Shown: positions 34,062 to 45,964, numbered from the stretch's first letter. The stretch: DNA of 64,000 nt from an uncultured bacterium (GCA_946408385.1 CAMJSB010000003.1:62001-126000), one strand, 5' to 3'. Program-made: numbers and translations. The notes: generated from the letters alone by a model not told the origin.

Positions 34062-34526
34062 TTACTCTATTGAATTATATCTAGGGAAAAAAGCATAAAC
34101 TATATTGTAGAATGAGTCCAATACTTTATCTAATCATTTTTCTTGTTTTAGCATTCTATCCGTTAAAATTCATTCCAAACGAAACATTTCTTCTGCTACT
34201 TTTTTTCATAGCGTTTGAAATTCCATTGTTGAAGCAGTTTCATCGTTTTCGTTTAATTCTCTGAACCTCCAAAAAAGTTCATTTTTAGATTCATAAAATC
34301 TCTGAAAAAGCTGTCATCACTTAGTTTTTCATAAAGATTTAACTTTCATTTCGACATATTCATTGATACATTCTTGAATTTCAGATTTTTCTTTAGGTTT
34401 CATAGCAGAAAATCTAGCTCATAATAACGGATGCTTACACATATCTGAAAAAGTAGGAATAACCTTTTTGTTTTCCTCAATGTTTGAAAGAAGTTGAAAA
34501 ATCTGATCTTTTGACTGCTGATCCAT
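34062..34526 (-). CDS. Uncharacterised helical protein
   Basis: A 154-residue protein without recognised domain, predicted mostly alpha-helical and highly charged (MDQQSKDQIFQLLSNIEE at the start, EEMFRLEGILTDRMLKQEKG later). It contains TKGGQLFQRFYESKNELFWRF. Seven TGA codons are read as Gly. No signal or membrane segment is visible. A plus-strand ORF starting at 34114 is hydrophobic but shorter and overlaps it; I prefer the minus frame because it is longer and regularly uses TGA. A small GTCCC/GGGGC hairpin with T-run on the minus strand sits 13 bp upstream of its start. Confidence 0.65.
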
Positions 34527-34540
34527 TATACAAAATCACA

Positions 34541-34572
34541 AAATAATAAAAAGCCCCAAAGGGACTAATTAA
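34541..34572 (-). terminator. Short hairpin with T-run upstream of the 154-residue gene
   Basis: On the minus strand GTCCC-TTT-GGGGC is followed by TTTTTATT. It may be an attenuator for the 34062-34526 gene. Confidence 0.4.
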
Positions 34573-34684
34573 GTGATTTAATTGTAGAAATTTTGTCTAG
34601 AAATTCAAGCAAAATTAAAAAATTTGACATCAGACTCCGAATTCCTATAATTTTGATACTAAATTATTTTGTCATTGTTTTCAG

Positions 34685-35563
34685 ATGAAAAAAATTTTCG
34701 TAATTATACTGTTTCTATTCTGATTTTTCCTAATTAATTTCGATAAAGTTAATGCTCTCAGTATAACTGATTTCACTCCAGCACTAGATAAAAAAGTAGC
34801 AAAATTTGAAACTACTCAAGAAAAGGTAGAATGGTTGCAGTCTTTTTCTGATTTACTTAATAGTCCAGCATTTATTCAAGACAAGAATGCCCCACTTTTT
34901 GCTGAGATTAGAAAATACTCTATGAGTATGCTTACTGTATTTCAACATGAATTATGGGAAGAACAAGTAAAAAATGGTAGTTTATGAAGCAGTATTACAG
35001 TTAATAATACACAAACCACTCCAAAAATAAATGGTCTGCCTCATATATCTGATAATTTTTCCAATATTGATGTACAAAAAGTACGTAATGCAATTCTATC
35101 GTGGCATAATTATGAAAGACAATCTTTATGACGTAATGCTTATGCTTATAATCTTGATTTCGAATGAACTGCTACAGTTTGGGCCAATAAGCTTGCTAAT
35201 TCACATAAGACAAGCAATCTTCATTTAAGAAATCCCTGAGATGGATATTACAATTACAATTCTATGCTAGATCGATTTTCAGGTTTATGAGTTAAATTCC
35301 CTAAAAGTATAAATTGATGAGCATCTTTCTCTGAAACTATTGGCTACAATACATATAGATGTTCGAAATCTGATTGTACAGATGATTTAATTACGGCAAT
35401 CAAAAAAACCTGGACATGATTGATATTAAATGAAAAAGCTTCAAATGGTAGCCATTACAAAGCTGCTGTTATGAAATATTTTACACAAATGTGAGTGTGA
35501 ATTGCAATAGATAAATCTAATAATAGGTATTATATAGTCATACATTATGGAGTAAAATTTTAA
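34685..35563 (+). CDS. Secreted CAP/SCP-domain protein
   Basis: A 292-residue secreted protein. The signal peptide is MKKIFVIILFLFGFFLINFDKVNA (cleavage after VNA). The CAP (cysteine-rich secretory/PR-1-like, SCP) domain occupies the C-terminal two thirds. It runs from the first conserved helix VRNAILSWHNYERQSLGRN through YNLDFEGTATVWANKLA and NLHLRNPGDGY (HxR-like), FSETIGYN with the Glu of the family active groove, and NGSHYKAAVMKYFTQMGVGIAID to YYIVIHYG. CAP proteins are extracellular, with lipid-binding or peptidase-like roles. The spacing and TGA-encoded glycines fit. A terminator follows at 35611. Confidence 0.9.
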
Positions 35564-35610
35564 GTTATATTTTTTAGATTATATATACGATAATTTTTAT
35601 TTTTATAAAA

Positions 35611-35642
35611 AACTGACCATTATTCACGGTCAGTCTTTTTTT
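35611..35642 (+). terminator. Terminator after the CAP-domain gene
   Basis: An ACTGACC / GGTCAGT stem with a 9-nt loop followed by seven T; the A-run on the other side makes it bidirectional. Confidence 0.8.
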
Positions 35643-35697
35643 AGTTATTTTGTAATTTTAAGTTTCATATGTAATTAAGCTCGAAAACTTAAAATAT

Positions 35698-36237
35698 CTA
35701 TAATTTACTTATTAATTTTTCTATTTTAGCTTTTTTCTTTTCGAGACGGGCTTTTTTCTTTGCTGGTGTTAAGAATCACCAACCCTCTGTTCGTAAGTTA
35801 TCTCTATTTAGTAAACCATTTGTTGTATCTAGCTTAAAGGTTCTTTTCTTTGTTTTTATAGTATTGAAAGATATGTCAGAAACGGGTTTAGTAGAGAAAA
35901 GACTTCATAAGGTAGACTTTCGTGCGTTTGAAACAAAATTCACAGCAGTTTTTCATGTATTTCGCATCCCATTTATAATAGGTTTCGTAACAGATTCTAC
36001 AGCTCAAACAAGTCATACTCAAACTGCAACAGGTATATTTCATATGTATTGATATCGCTTTAGATCTTTTGAAAACAAGTCGGCGATTTTATTTTTTGTA
36101 TTCAAAACTACAGATGTAATATCTTTAGGCAATCCATTGAAAGTATTTATCACATCAATACCTCCCTGTCCAATTGTATGGAGGGATCTACTGGGAATGC
36201 TAATGGTATTATCGATTCGGTTTCAAAATTTTCACAT
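35698..36237 (-). CDS. Small uncharacterised membrane-associated protein
   Basis: A 179-residue protein with no recognised domain. It has a serine-arginine-rich N-terminus (IDNTISIPSRSLHTIGQGG), one Gly/Val-rich hydrophobic segment (IPVAVGVGLVGAVESV, near residue 80) and a strongly basic C-terminus (KKKARLEKKKAKIEKLISKL) that could contact nucleic acid or the membrane surface. It is read from a consensus promoter. TGA codes for eight glycines. It lies between the CAP gene and ppdK, on the ppdK strand. Confidence 0.7.
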
Positions 36238-36267
36238 GATTTTGATATTAATATCTAAACTAGATGT

Positions 36268-36296
36268 ATTATAATTATTTTTTTCAATTTTGTCAA
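36268..36296 (-). promoter_or_regulatory. Perfect consensus promoter on the minus strand
   Basis: TTGACA, a 17-bp spacer and TATAAT, read on the minus strand, 31 bp before the ATG at 36237. Confidence 0.8.
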
Positions 36297-36325
36297 ATAT
36301 TTATAGATTTTTTGTTAAAATAATA

Positions 36326-36368
36326 AAAAAACTGACTCACTTATTGAAAGATGAATCAGTCTTTTATG
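36326..36368 (-). terminator. Terminator of the ppdK transcript
   Basis: On the minus strand ACTGATTC...GAGTCAGT is followed by seven T. It lies beyond the repeat that follows ppdK. Confidence 0.65.
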
Positions 36369-36376
36369 TGTACATT

Positions 36377-36490
36377 GTCATTCTGAGCGATAGCTTGCCA
36401 CGCTCAGCGTGGTGAAAATCTATTCAGTATTATACCAATGGATTCTTCATTATGCTATGCTTCATTATGCTACGCTTCATTCAGAATGAC
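36377..36490. repeat. Palindromic repeat after ppdK
   Basis: GTCATTCTGAGCGATAGC...TTCATTCAGAATGAC. It carries an internal CCACGCTCAGCGTGG hairpin and a small direct repeat (ATGCTATGCTTC / ATGCTACGCTTC). Confidence 0.85.
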
Positions 36491-36494
36491 GATT

Positions 36495-39146
36495 TTATTT
36501 CTCGTTTTTGATTGCAGCTTGAGCAGCAGCTAGTCTAGCAACTGGAACTCTGTATGGACTACATGATACGTAATCTAATCCAACTTTATGACAGAATTCA
36601 ATTGTCGTAGGATCTCCACCGTGTTCTCCACAGATTCCTAAGTGGATATCAGGACGAGTAGCTCTTCACATTTCAGCAGCCATCTTAACTAATTTTCCAA
36701 CTCCAACTTGATCAAGTTTCTGGAATGGATCGTTCTCATAGATTTTTTTGTCATAGTATGCAGATAAGAATTTACCAGCATCATCTCTTGAGAATCCGAA
36801 TGTCATTTGAGTAAGATCGTTTGTACCGAATGAGAAGAATTCAGCTTCTTTAGCTATTTCATCAGCAGTTAAAGCAGCTCTTGGAATTTCAATCATTGTA
36901 CCAACGTGGTATTTCATTTCTACTCCTGCATTATTAATAACTTCATCAGCTGTAGCACATACTATATCTTTCACATATTTTAATTCTTTAACCTCTCCTA
37001 CTAATGGAATCATAATTTCTGGTTCAATATTCTTACCAATTTTCTTAGAAACAGCGATAGCAGCCTTGATTACAGCTCTAGTTTGCATCTTTGCAATTTC
37101 AGGATATGTAACTGCAAGACGACATCCTCTGTGTCCCATCATTGGGTTAAATTCGTGAAGTGAAGAAATGATAGCTTTAATTTCTTCTACAGACTTTCCT
37201 TTAGTCTTAGCTAATTCTTCGATATCTTTTTCTTCTGTAGGAACGAATTCATGTAGAGGAGGATCTAGGAAACGGATAGTTACATTGTATCCATCCATAG
37301 CTTCGTATAATTTTTCGAAGTCTCCTTGTTGCATTGGCTCTAATTTATTTAGAGCAGCTTCTCTTTCTTCTACAGTATCAGAACAAATCATTTCTCTGAT
37401 AGCTCCGATTCTATCTGGTTCGAAGAACATGTGTTCAGTTCTACAAAGTCAGATTCCTTCAGCTCCTAATTCTTTAGCTTTAGCGGCATCAGTAGGAGTA
37501 TCAGCATTTGTTCTAACTTTTAATTTTCTATATTTATCAGCCCAAGCCATGATTCTTCAGAAATCTCCTGAAACACTAGCTTCAACTGTTGGAATAGCTC
37601 CATCATAGATATTTCCAGTTGTACCATCGATAGAGATTACATCTCCTTCATGGTATTCTTTTCCTCATAGTTTGAATGTTTTATTTTCTTCATCCATAAC
37701 CATTTCAGTACATCCAGAAACACAACATTTACCCATTCCACGAGCAACTACTGCAGCATGAGATGTTCTACCTCCACGACCAGTTAAGATACCTTGAGAT
37801 GCTTTCATTCCAACGATATCTTCTGGAGATGTTTCTAGTCTAACAAGAATAACTTTTTCTTTTCTTGATGCCCATTCTTCAGCATCTTCAGCAGAGAAAA
37901 CGATTTTTCCGCAAGCAGCACCTGGAGATGCACCTAAAGCTCTACCTACAGGTTCAGCTTCTTTAAGAGCTTTTGGATCAAATCCTGGGTGAAGTAAAGT
38001 ATCTAGATTACGAGGATCAATCATTGCAACAGCTTCTTTTTCTGTTCTCATTCCTTCATCTACTAAATCACAAGCGATTTTAATAGAGGCCTGAGCTGTT
38101 CTTTTTCCATTACGAGTTTGAAGCATGTATAATTTACCGTGCTCAACAGTAAATTCCATATCTTGCATATCTCTATAATGTTTTTCCAAAGTAGCACAAA
38201 CTTCAACGAATTGTTTGAATGCTTCAGGGAATTTTTGTTCCATTTCTGTAATGTGCATAGGAGTACGAACTCATGCAACTACATCTTCTCATTGAGCATT
38301 TGTTAAGAATTCTCCGAAAAGACCTTTTTCTCATGTAGCTGGATCTCTAGTGAAAGCTACTCCAGTACCACAATCGTCTCCCATATTTCCGAATGCCATA
38401 GATTGAACGTTTACGGCAGTTCCCCATGAATATGGAATATCATTATCTCTTCTATAAACATTAGCTCTAGGATTATCCCATGATCTGAATACGGCTTTTA
38501 TAGCTCCCCAAAGTTGTTCGATAGGATCAGAAGGAAAATCTGATCAGATTTTTTCTTTATATTCAGCTTTAAATTGTCTTGCTAATTCTTTAAGGTCGTC
38601 AGCAGTAAGTTCAACATCTAGTTTAACTCCTTTTTCTTCCTTCATTTTATCGATAAGTTGTTCGAAGTATTTCTTTCCTACTTCCATAACTACATCAGAG
38701 TACATTTGGATGAATCTTCTATAACAATCCCAAGCCCATCTTTCATTTCCAGACTTAGTTGCTAATACATTAACAACATCTTCATTTAGTCAAAGATTAA
38801 GGATTGTATCCATCATTCCAGGCATAGAAGCTCTAGCTCCAGAACGAACTGAAACCAAAAGTGGATTCTCTTTGTCTCCAAATTTTTTACCAGTGATTTT
38901 TTCAAGCTTAGCTATATATTCAGTAACTTCAGCTTTGATGTCATCATTGATTTCTCTACCGTCTTCGTAGTATTGAGTACAGGCTTCTGTAGTGATTGTG
39001 AAACCTTGAGGAACAGGCAAACCGATGTTTGTCATCTCTGCAAGGTTGGCACCTTTACCTCCTAGAAGTTCCCTCATGTCGGCGTTTCCTTCACTAAAAA
39101 GGTATACATACTTTTTAGCTTTAGAACTGTTTCAAAAAAGTCACAT
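36495..39146 (-). CDS. ppdK: Pyruvate, phosphate dikinase
   Basis: PPDK interconverts pyruvate, ATP and Pi with PEP, AMP and PPi. The 883-residue protein has the N-terminal ATP-grasp domain starting [28 protein letters not shown], and the swivelling phospho-histidine domain with [17 protein letters not shown] (His near residue 465). The C-terminal PEP-binding barrel has [25 protein letters not shown] and the end [25 protein letters not shown] is strikingly rare in it: a 254-codon stretch at 36669-37430 has about fifteen glycines, none TGA. That stands apart from neighbours such as recA, and could reflect high expression or recent acquisition. Start ATG 39146 adds about eight residues before the usual Lys-Lys-Tyr. 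Confidence 0.96.
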
Positions 39147-39166
39147 ATCTAAAGGTGTAATAAAAT

Positions 39167-39216
39167 AAAAATACTCATTCGCGAGTGTCGATTTATTGAT
39201 ACTGGAATGAGTATTT
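39167..39216 (-). terminator. Terminator of the 2219-residue gene
   Basis: An AATACTCATT / AATGAGTATT stem with a 24-nt loop, T-rich on the minus strand. It lies between the giant gene and ppdK. Confidence 0.65.
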
Positions 39217-39285
39217 TTTTCAAGTGATTTTTTAATTAGTTATTGAATTATATATTTTTTAAAGTTTCTAGATAAAATTTATTTA

Positions 39286-42200
39286 TTATAAAACTCTTCC
39301 GTCTTGACCTGATGGTATAAGTTGTTTCATTGAAGTTATTCATCAATATTTTTCCATATCTACTACTCCCATACTAACTCATTGAAATCTTTGAGCTGCA
39401 TCAATATTATCTGGTTGATAGTGAGAATCTAAAACAAAATTATCTTCTGTCAATTCTGGGAATTTTTGCATTAAATATTTTTTAAACTCTTCAGCTCTAG
39501 TTAACGATAAATCTTTATTATATTGTTCTCAATTTCATTTACCTTTATATGTTCGACTAGATACTCATCTTAATAATATTAATGCATTATTGCGAAGCGG
39601 TGTTTTTATATTATTTTCCTTTATCAAATCTGCGAATTTGGCATCAATCTCTGCTTTTATCGCATTTGAATTTCATCTAGAATCAAATGGCCCAGTTATA
39701 TCCGTTGACAATTCCACTCATGTTATTTTAGGATTCTTTTGTATTTTTTCAAAAGTACGTGAAAAATCATCTGGAACTTTTATTATTTTCGACTTTTTAT
39801 CTTCTTCGTCATCAAGTAATCGAGGAAGCAAAAGCAAGGGGATTAACCAGTAAGGTGACACCATTTTTCTACTAGGTAAAATATCAATAATTTCTGTGTT
39901 TTTCTCGATAATAGCTGGCAATCCTCATTTTTTTTCTATTATGGCTAATGCAGTATTTAATTTTTCCTTAACTGCTGGAGTCATCATCTTATCTATAGGA
40001 ACAACTTCTCATTTCTGTACTGGTACAACTTCTCATTTCTGTACTGGTACAACTTCTCATCAACTTGATACAGCTTCTTGCTTCAATCTCAAAACAACGG
40101 ATCAATCTTCTCTTACTATTTTTTCAACTTTTCAATTATATACTTTATTTAATGCTTGATATGATGCTTCTGCCTTTTCAGCTTTTCCTACTCAAAACTC
40201 TATTGCTCTTCATGATTCGAGTATGAACTGTTCAGCTACTTCAACATCTATTTTAGATAATTCTTCACTCCTTACTCTTTCATCTTGAATTTTTAATTTT
40301 TCTTCATATTTTGCTTTCATATCTGGATGTTTTCTAAAGAATTTATCTATACTTAATAATCTTCATTTCCTTATTTCTACATTTCATTTTGGGTATCATC
40401 ATTGTATAAACCTATTTTTTGATATTGTATCTGCAAATTGATCTCTATCTACCAATGACTTATTAAATTGTGTTTCTAAATTTTTGCTTCATTCCTTTCT
40501 TTTTTTAGCTGTCTCTCTCCTTTTTCTTGGAGCTTGAGTTATCTCTTGCTTCAATCTCAAAACAATGGATCAATCTTCTCTTACTATTTTTTCAACTTTT
40601 CAATTGTATACCTCATTTAATGCTTGATATGATGCTTCTGCTTTTTCAGCTTTTTCCACTCAAAACTCTATTGCTCTTCACTTTTCAAGTATAAATTGTT
40701 CAGCTACTTCAACATCTATTTTAGATAATTCTTCACTCCTTACTCTTTCATCTTGAATTTTTAATGCTTCTTCATATTTTGCTTTCATATCTAAATGATT
40801 TCTAAAGAATTTATCTATACTTAAAGGCTCTCCTTTCCTTATTTCTACTATTCATTTTGGATATCATCATTGTATGAATCTGTTTTTTGATATTGTATCT
40901 GCAAGCTGATCTCTATCTACCAAAGATTTCTTGAGTGAAGCATCAATTCCATTTCTTCATCATCTTCAGCAGAAACCAGATTCTAATAAAAACCTTCTAA
41001 TATTTACATCTGTGATGGTTTCTGAAAGTATTCTTACTTTTTTAAACAACTCTCCTTGTGTCAAATTTCATAATTCTCATAATTGTTTATGAGCTTTAAT
41101 TATAGTTCTTAATTGTTGATCTGTAAGATTTGGACACTCTTTCCCTGTAGCCGCCTTGTACTGTAAACTTATTGTTTCTCTTAAGAATTTTAAATTGGAA
41201 GATGTCTGTGAATTCATTATTTTGTCCATTATTTTACTATTTTCTCTAGCCATTCTTTCTGAAATATTGAACCTAGATTTCTTTCAATTAAAGTAACTTG
41301 CATCTCATTCTTTATCTGCTAACCTCTCATTTTTATATTCATTTAATACTCTATCATATTCTGCACTAATGTCTTCTCTTCCTTTTCATCTCACCACTTC
41401 TTTTCAATTCTTCTTCAATACAAAATTCTCTCCTTCCTTCTCTATCTTGTAAACATCTTTACCTATTTTTATTCATTCTGTACTTATAATACCATCAAGA
41501 AATTCGTCTTCAACCTTTGATTGTTCTATTACTTCTCTCAGCTTTACAGCTCATTTATATTCATTCAATACTCTATCATATTCTGCTCTCATATCTTCTC
41601 TTCCTTTTCATCTTGCTACTTCTTTTCAATTCTTCTTCAATACAAAATTCTCTCCTTCCTTCTCTATCTTGTAAACATTATCTCCAAGTTTTACTCCTTC
41701 TTTACTGGATGCCTTTTCAGTAAACTCAGTTCTTCACATTCACTCATCTATTCTTATAGGATTTCAATTCTTATCTAATTGATATTTCTCCTCCAATATT
41801 TTACGGATCTCTGCCTTTTTAGCTGATGAATCATGTGAATTTTTATAAATTTCTTTTCAAGATGGTGTTTTCATCCAACGATATCGCTTTCCACTTGCTT
41901 CATAATCTCTTAAATGTTGGTATTCTTGAATCAATTCTTCAGCACTCATTCTCTCATAATTTTCAGAAAGAATATTTTCATTTACATCCTTTGTGTACTT
42001 TATTTCTTTTTTTTCCATTGAATTTATTTCTTCATTTTTTATTTCTACTTCTTCTCATTTTTCCGCTAACTTTCTCTCAATGTAATTATTATATTTATCA
42101 ATTAATTTTCTATAATATTCATTAAGTCTCTTTCACCATTTATTTTTCATTTCTACTAATTTATTTTTAAGTTTCTTCAAAAATTCTTTTGGTAATTTCA

Positions 42201-45200
42201 TATTCGGTCTTAATGAAAGATTTTTAAATCGACGGTGAACTCACCTAATAAATACTCATGTCTCAAACATTTTTTGTGTCACCCAGTCTAATTTTACATT
42301 ATTGTAATTTTCAGTCCTTGCATTAGAAAATGCTTTTTCAAGATTTCTTTCTACATCTTCTGGTTTATCAGCTCTATCATTTCATTCATCTCTTCTTTCT
42401 CCTGTCTCTGCTCTTCTTTCTCCTGTCTCTGCTCTTCTCTCTCCTGTCTCTGCTCTTCTCTCTCCTGTCTCTGTTCTTCTTTCTCCTGTCTCTGCTCTTC
42501 TCTCTCCTGTCTCTGTTCTTCTTTCTCCCGTCTCTGTTCTTCTTTCTCCCGTCTCTGTTCTTCTTTCTCCCGTCTCTGTTCTCGATGCTGTTCTAGGACT
42601 ATTTGAAGCTACTTTTGACCAATCATACTTTGGAGATTCTCATGCATTTACCCTTCATAAATCTTCCATAGCTTCTTGAAATCTTTTATCACTTCATCCT
42701 GGTTTGTCTGGATGCGTTGATTTTGCTATTTCTCTTTTTGCTGCCTTATAATCAATTTTTCAATTAGCAAGATCATTAAATATATCTTGTACAGTTCTTT
42801 GTCCTCCTGTTTCAGCCCCTGTTTCAGCCCTTGTTTCAGCTCCTGTCTTTCATCTACTATCTAAAATACTTGTATTGTTTGGTAAATCTTTTAATGGAAC
42901 TACCATTCATGTTTTGGTATTACGTACAGCTGGATTTTTTCGATTTTCCGTTCTACAGATTTCAAGTGTTCAATCGTTTAGTTTTTGCTCATATTTTTGC
43001 CAAATTCAAGGTTTTACTGCTCTAAAAGCTATAATCATTCATATTATTTGACATAGTTCTTGTTGTGTTGGAGCTACTAGTGAATGTTCTGTATGTACTT
43101 CTCATGTTTCAGGATCAATTACATCATGTCAAAATGTTAAATTTATTACTTGTTCTGCTGCAAGCATTGATCACATCTCTGTTACTAATTGTGTAGTACA
43201 TCTTGCTGGATCTTGTATGTGTCGTTTTTTGAGTCATTCCATTAAATTTACGGATAATTTACTTTTTCATCATACTCTCATTAACGATTGAGTAAGCTTT
43301 CCTGCAATAGATAATGCTCCCAAAAATGCTGCAGTTTGAACATTTTCTTTAGCTATTGGATTCAAATTTAAATTATCTAGTGATGTTCCTTTAACAGCCG
43401 CATCAACTGTAGTTTTTGCTGCATTAAATCCAGTACCTTCAATCAATAAAGCTGTTGGTATTGATGTTCATAGTGCTACTTTCCCTGCGGTACTTGCTAC
43501 TTTAAATACCCTCTTTACTTGTTTGAATGTTTTTGCAGCTTTAAAAACTTTTAATAATCTAACTGATTTTGATATATTGTTTGCTAATTTTACCCATCTT
43601 GCAGATCTTGCTATCAAGCTTACACCACGTAGAGCTCATGCTACTGCAAGTGTTCATACTCATGCGGTACAAACCCCAACAACAACCATGATTACTATTT
43701 CAGCTAAAATTTCTCATGCAATCTTTGCACTTTCATCACTAAGATTCCAGAATCAATATCATTTTATATCATTGTAAATATCAGCATTTTTTCATGTAAT
43801 TCATCATCATAATTCACCTAAAGCTGACATCAGTCATCATTTAACAATTTGTCATAAATCTCCATATTTTAATTGAATATTTGTTGCTTCAATTGTTTTT
43901 TTATAGTACTCTCTCGCCTTTTCTGGATTTTCGTCTAAATATACAAGAGCCTGTAATACCTGCATTTCAGCCTCTGTTTTATTATCCTTCTGTTCTAATC
44001 TCAATCTTTCTTTATGTCCTTTTGCCATCTCTCATTCTACAGACAAAGAAAGATTATTGACTTGTGTATCTATTGAAACTAGTTGTTCCCTCAAACCATC
44101 CATACATTTCCTTACCTCATCATCTTCTTCTTTTCGATTGCTTGGGAGCCATCATCTTCCTACAAATAATGTAATTAGTGAATCTGTTCATTTCTGTGCT
44201 GAAGCATAAGTGTTATCGTATCGTCATTTAACTTTTTGATTAATGGATCAATCTTGGTTGTAAATCGACATTGAAGTTCGATTCTTAATTTTATCTATGC
44301 ATTTTTGTATTTCTGGATTTTTTACTCATATATCCTCATTTCATTCTATTTCTTCTGCTAAGAAACTAGTTTCTGTTTTATCAAACAAACGACCGAATCA
44401 TCATAAACTTCTAATTGCTGCGATTTGTTGATCTTTATTTCAAAAAAATACATTATTTAATTGTGTATATTGATCACCTTTCGCCGATATCCTTTTTATA
44501 GATTTTCGCTTTGTCCGTATTGGTTCTATAATATTTTTTATTATTCCACTTCTTCATATATTGTCTGTATCTTCTATAGAAGCTCTTCCATTTCTTAATA
44601 ATTTTTTTATTTCTACTAAGTTTTTATCATCGTTATCTAACCATGAATCTCATTCACTTTCTCTATAATTTTCTATCATAGTTTCTAGTAATCACATTCC
44701 ATACAATATTTGCTGCTTGGCCTCTCAACCAATTATAATTTCTTTTGAATCTGCTCAAACTTTCACCTTTTCTGTCTTTGTGAGTGGATCTAATTCTTTT
44801 AGCTTTTCTTTTACTCTAGCTATTAGATAATCTTTATAATCTCATTCATTATTATCTATAAAATCATATAATTTTTTTCATATAAATTTCTCATCTTTTC
44901 GAACTGTCCAACTTACCTCAGAGTCTCCAGCATTTAAATGTAATTCCATATGTCATGATCACCGAAATATTTTAGTAACACTTTCAGGATCAATTTCATA
45001 TCATAATTTTTTTGCATTCTTTAAAAGCTCTATTATCCTTTGTTCTGTTTTTTGACATAAATCTACTTGTTCTCTCGTTGTTAGTTCCTTTTTTGCAGAT
45101 GGTATAGCTTTTTGCATGGATAAAGTCAACTTACTGAGTTTATCGGCATTATATACTGTTTCTGATCCTAAATTTTCCTTTTCTTTCTTTTCTTGGACGT

Positions 45201-45945
45201 ACGCTCTCCACTTTCTTTCTCATGCAGGTATAAGTTTTACTCATTCTCGAATACGTGCTCTAACCTGAAGAGGTTGTCATTCTGTATCTCTCAGAACATA
45301 TGTTTTCAGCTTTGAATCATATGTTAACAAACATGTATATCATCATAATACTGAATGCATCCATGACTTTATGTTCTGATTTTTACATTGACTATAATCT
45401 ATTGTATATGTTGTATTTGGTGTTTTAAACAATCATTCTAATGCTCTATGTATTTTTACTGGATTCGACTCTTTAGTAAAAACAATATTTCACGTTTGCT
45501 TATGTATATCATCTCCTCATTCCATAGTAAACATTGGTGTCTTTGTCTTTGATACTTCTGCAGATTTTTTAACCAGATCTCTACTATCTTGAGTCGACCT
45601 GTTTCTCGCCAATCTTTTTAAAGTTTCATTTTCTGCGTTGTCTATTAGATTTACTATATCATTCACTAGATTTTTCCCATTTTCGAGTATTTTATTTGAA
45701 ATTAAGCTATCTACCCCCTTTTTAAGAGATGCTTGTAATTTTCTTAAAGGTTCCAATGCTCGTGGACCATAATTCATAGTTTTATCTCATTTTATTGCTT
45801 GAATCAATCATTCACACACTATTATTCATGCTTTTGCCTTATCTTTTTCACTCTCAAGTGCTTTTCCCATCCATCATTTTAATTGATTTACTGTTTGATT
45901 TTCGTATTTGAAATTCTTTAGGGATAAAATTGGAGGATTGGCCAT
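39286..45945 (-). CDS. Giant 2219-residue envelope protein with J-domain motif and OmpA-like C-terminus
   Basis: One uninterrupted frame of 2219 codons; I checked every codon for TAA/TAG. No overall homologue is recognised. In order: a helical N-terminal region (1-720) rich in Lys/Glu; a hydrophobic hairpin (about 738-775, VIMVVVGVCTAGVGTLAVAG) followed by basic helices; then a J-domain-like segment with the HPD triad at residue 1078 (IAKSTHPDKPGGSDKRF), which in DnaJ activates Hsp70. Nine copies of a TETGERR-type heptad follow (about 1118-1180), then long charged coiled coil. That coil holds a 222-bp-offset repeat (about 1418-1530) and a near-identical 468-bp-offset duplication (about 1670-1955). 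Next are VPVQKGEV octads, a hydrophobic stretch (YWLIPLLLLPRLL), and an OmpA-like end with NKDLSLTRAEEFKKYL (2139-2153). A scaffold or secretion role is inference only. Confidence 0.85.
40020..40060. repeat. 24-bp tandem repeat (VPVQKGEV octads)
   Basis: Two full and one partial copies of a 24-bp unit, coding strand minus, inside the giant gene. Confidence 0.8.
40081..40930. repeat. Near-identical 468-bp-offset duplication in the giant gene
   Basis: The segments from 40081 and from 40549 (each about 380 bp) align at high identity. Most differences are single substitutions, and the reading frame is preserved. The encoded unit is a helical segment with VEVAEQFI and IREDGS-like motifs. Confidence 0.85.
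41341..41690. repeat. Direct repeat with 222-bp offset in the giant gene
   Basis: The units at 41341-41460 and 41563-41690 are nearly identical, each encoding a Glu/Lys-rich segment with EDISAEYDRVLNEY. Confidence 0.8.
42403..42594. repeat. 21-bp tandem repeat, nine copies (TETGERR)
   Basis: Nine consecutive 21-bp units encode (T/A)-E-T-G-E-R-R. Gly is always GGA, never TGA, unlike the flanks. The copies differ at synonymous or Ala/Thr positions only, which suggests recent slippage expansion. Confidence 0.9.
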
Positions 45946-45964
45946 CTTTATATTTATTAATGAA

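Noticed and set aside
34114-34267. Hydrophobic plus-strand ORF opposite the 154-residue gene
   Set aside because: The minus frame is longer and uses TGA as Gly regularly; the plus frame would also be in a likely terminator/repeat region.
37168-37608. A 146-codon plus-strand ORF antisense to ppdK
   Set aside because: It is in the shadow of conserved PPDK sequence; no family match or start signal.
36495-39146. Suspected frameshift in ppdK
   Set aside because: A first count suggested a one-base mismatch, but recounting the stop codon position showed one continuous 884-codon frame.
42403-42594. Short regular repeats suggesting a CRISPR array
   Set aside because: The units are contiguous 21-bp tandem copies without spacers and code for a heptad; no cas genes are nearby.
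42330-42596. Plus-strand Leu/Phe-rich ORF that looks like a membrane protein
   Set aside because: It is the antisense reading of the 21-bp TETGERR repeats; its hydrophobic periodicity comes from the repeat and the minus frame is continuous.
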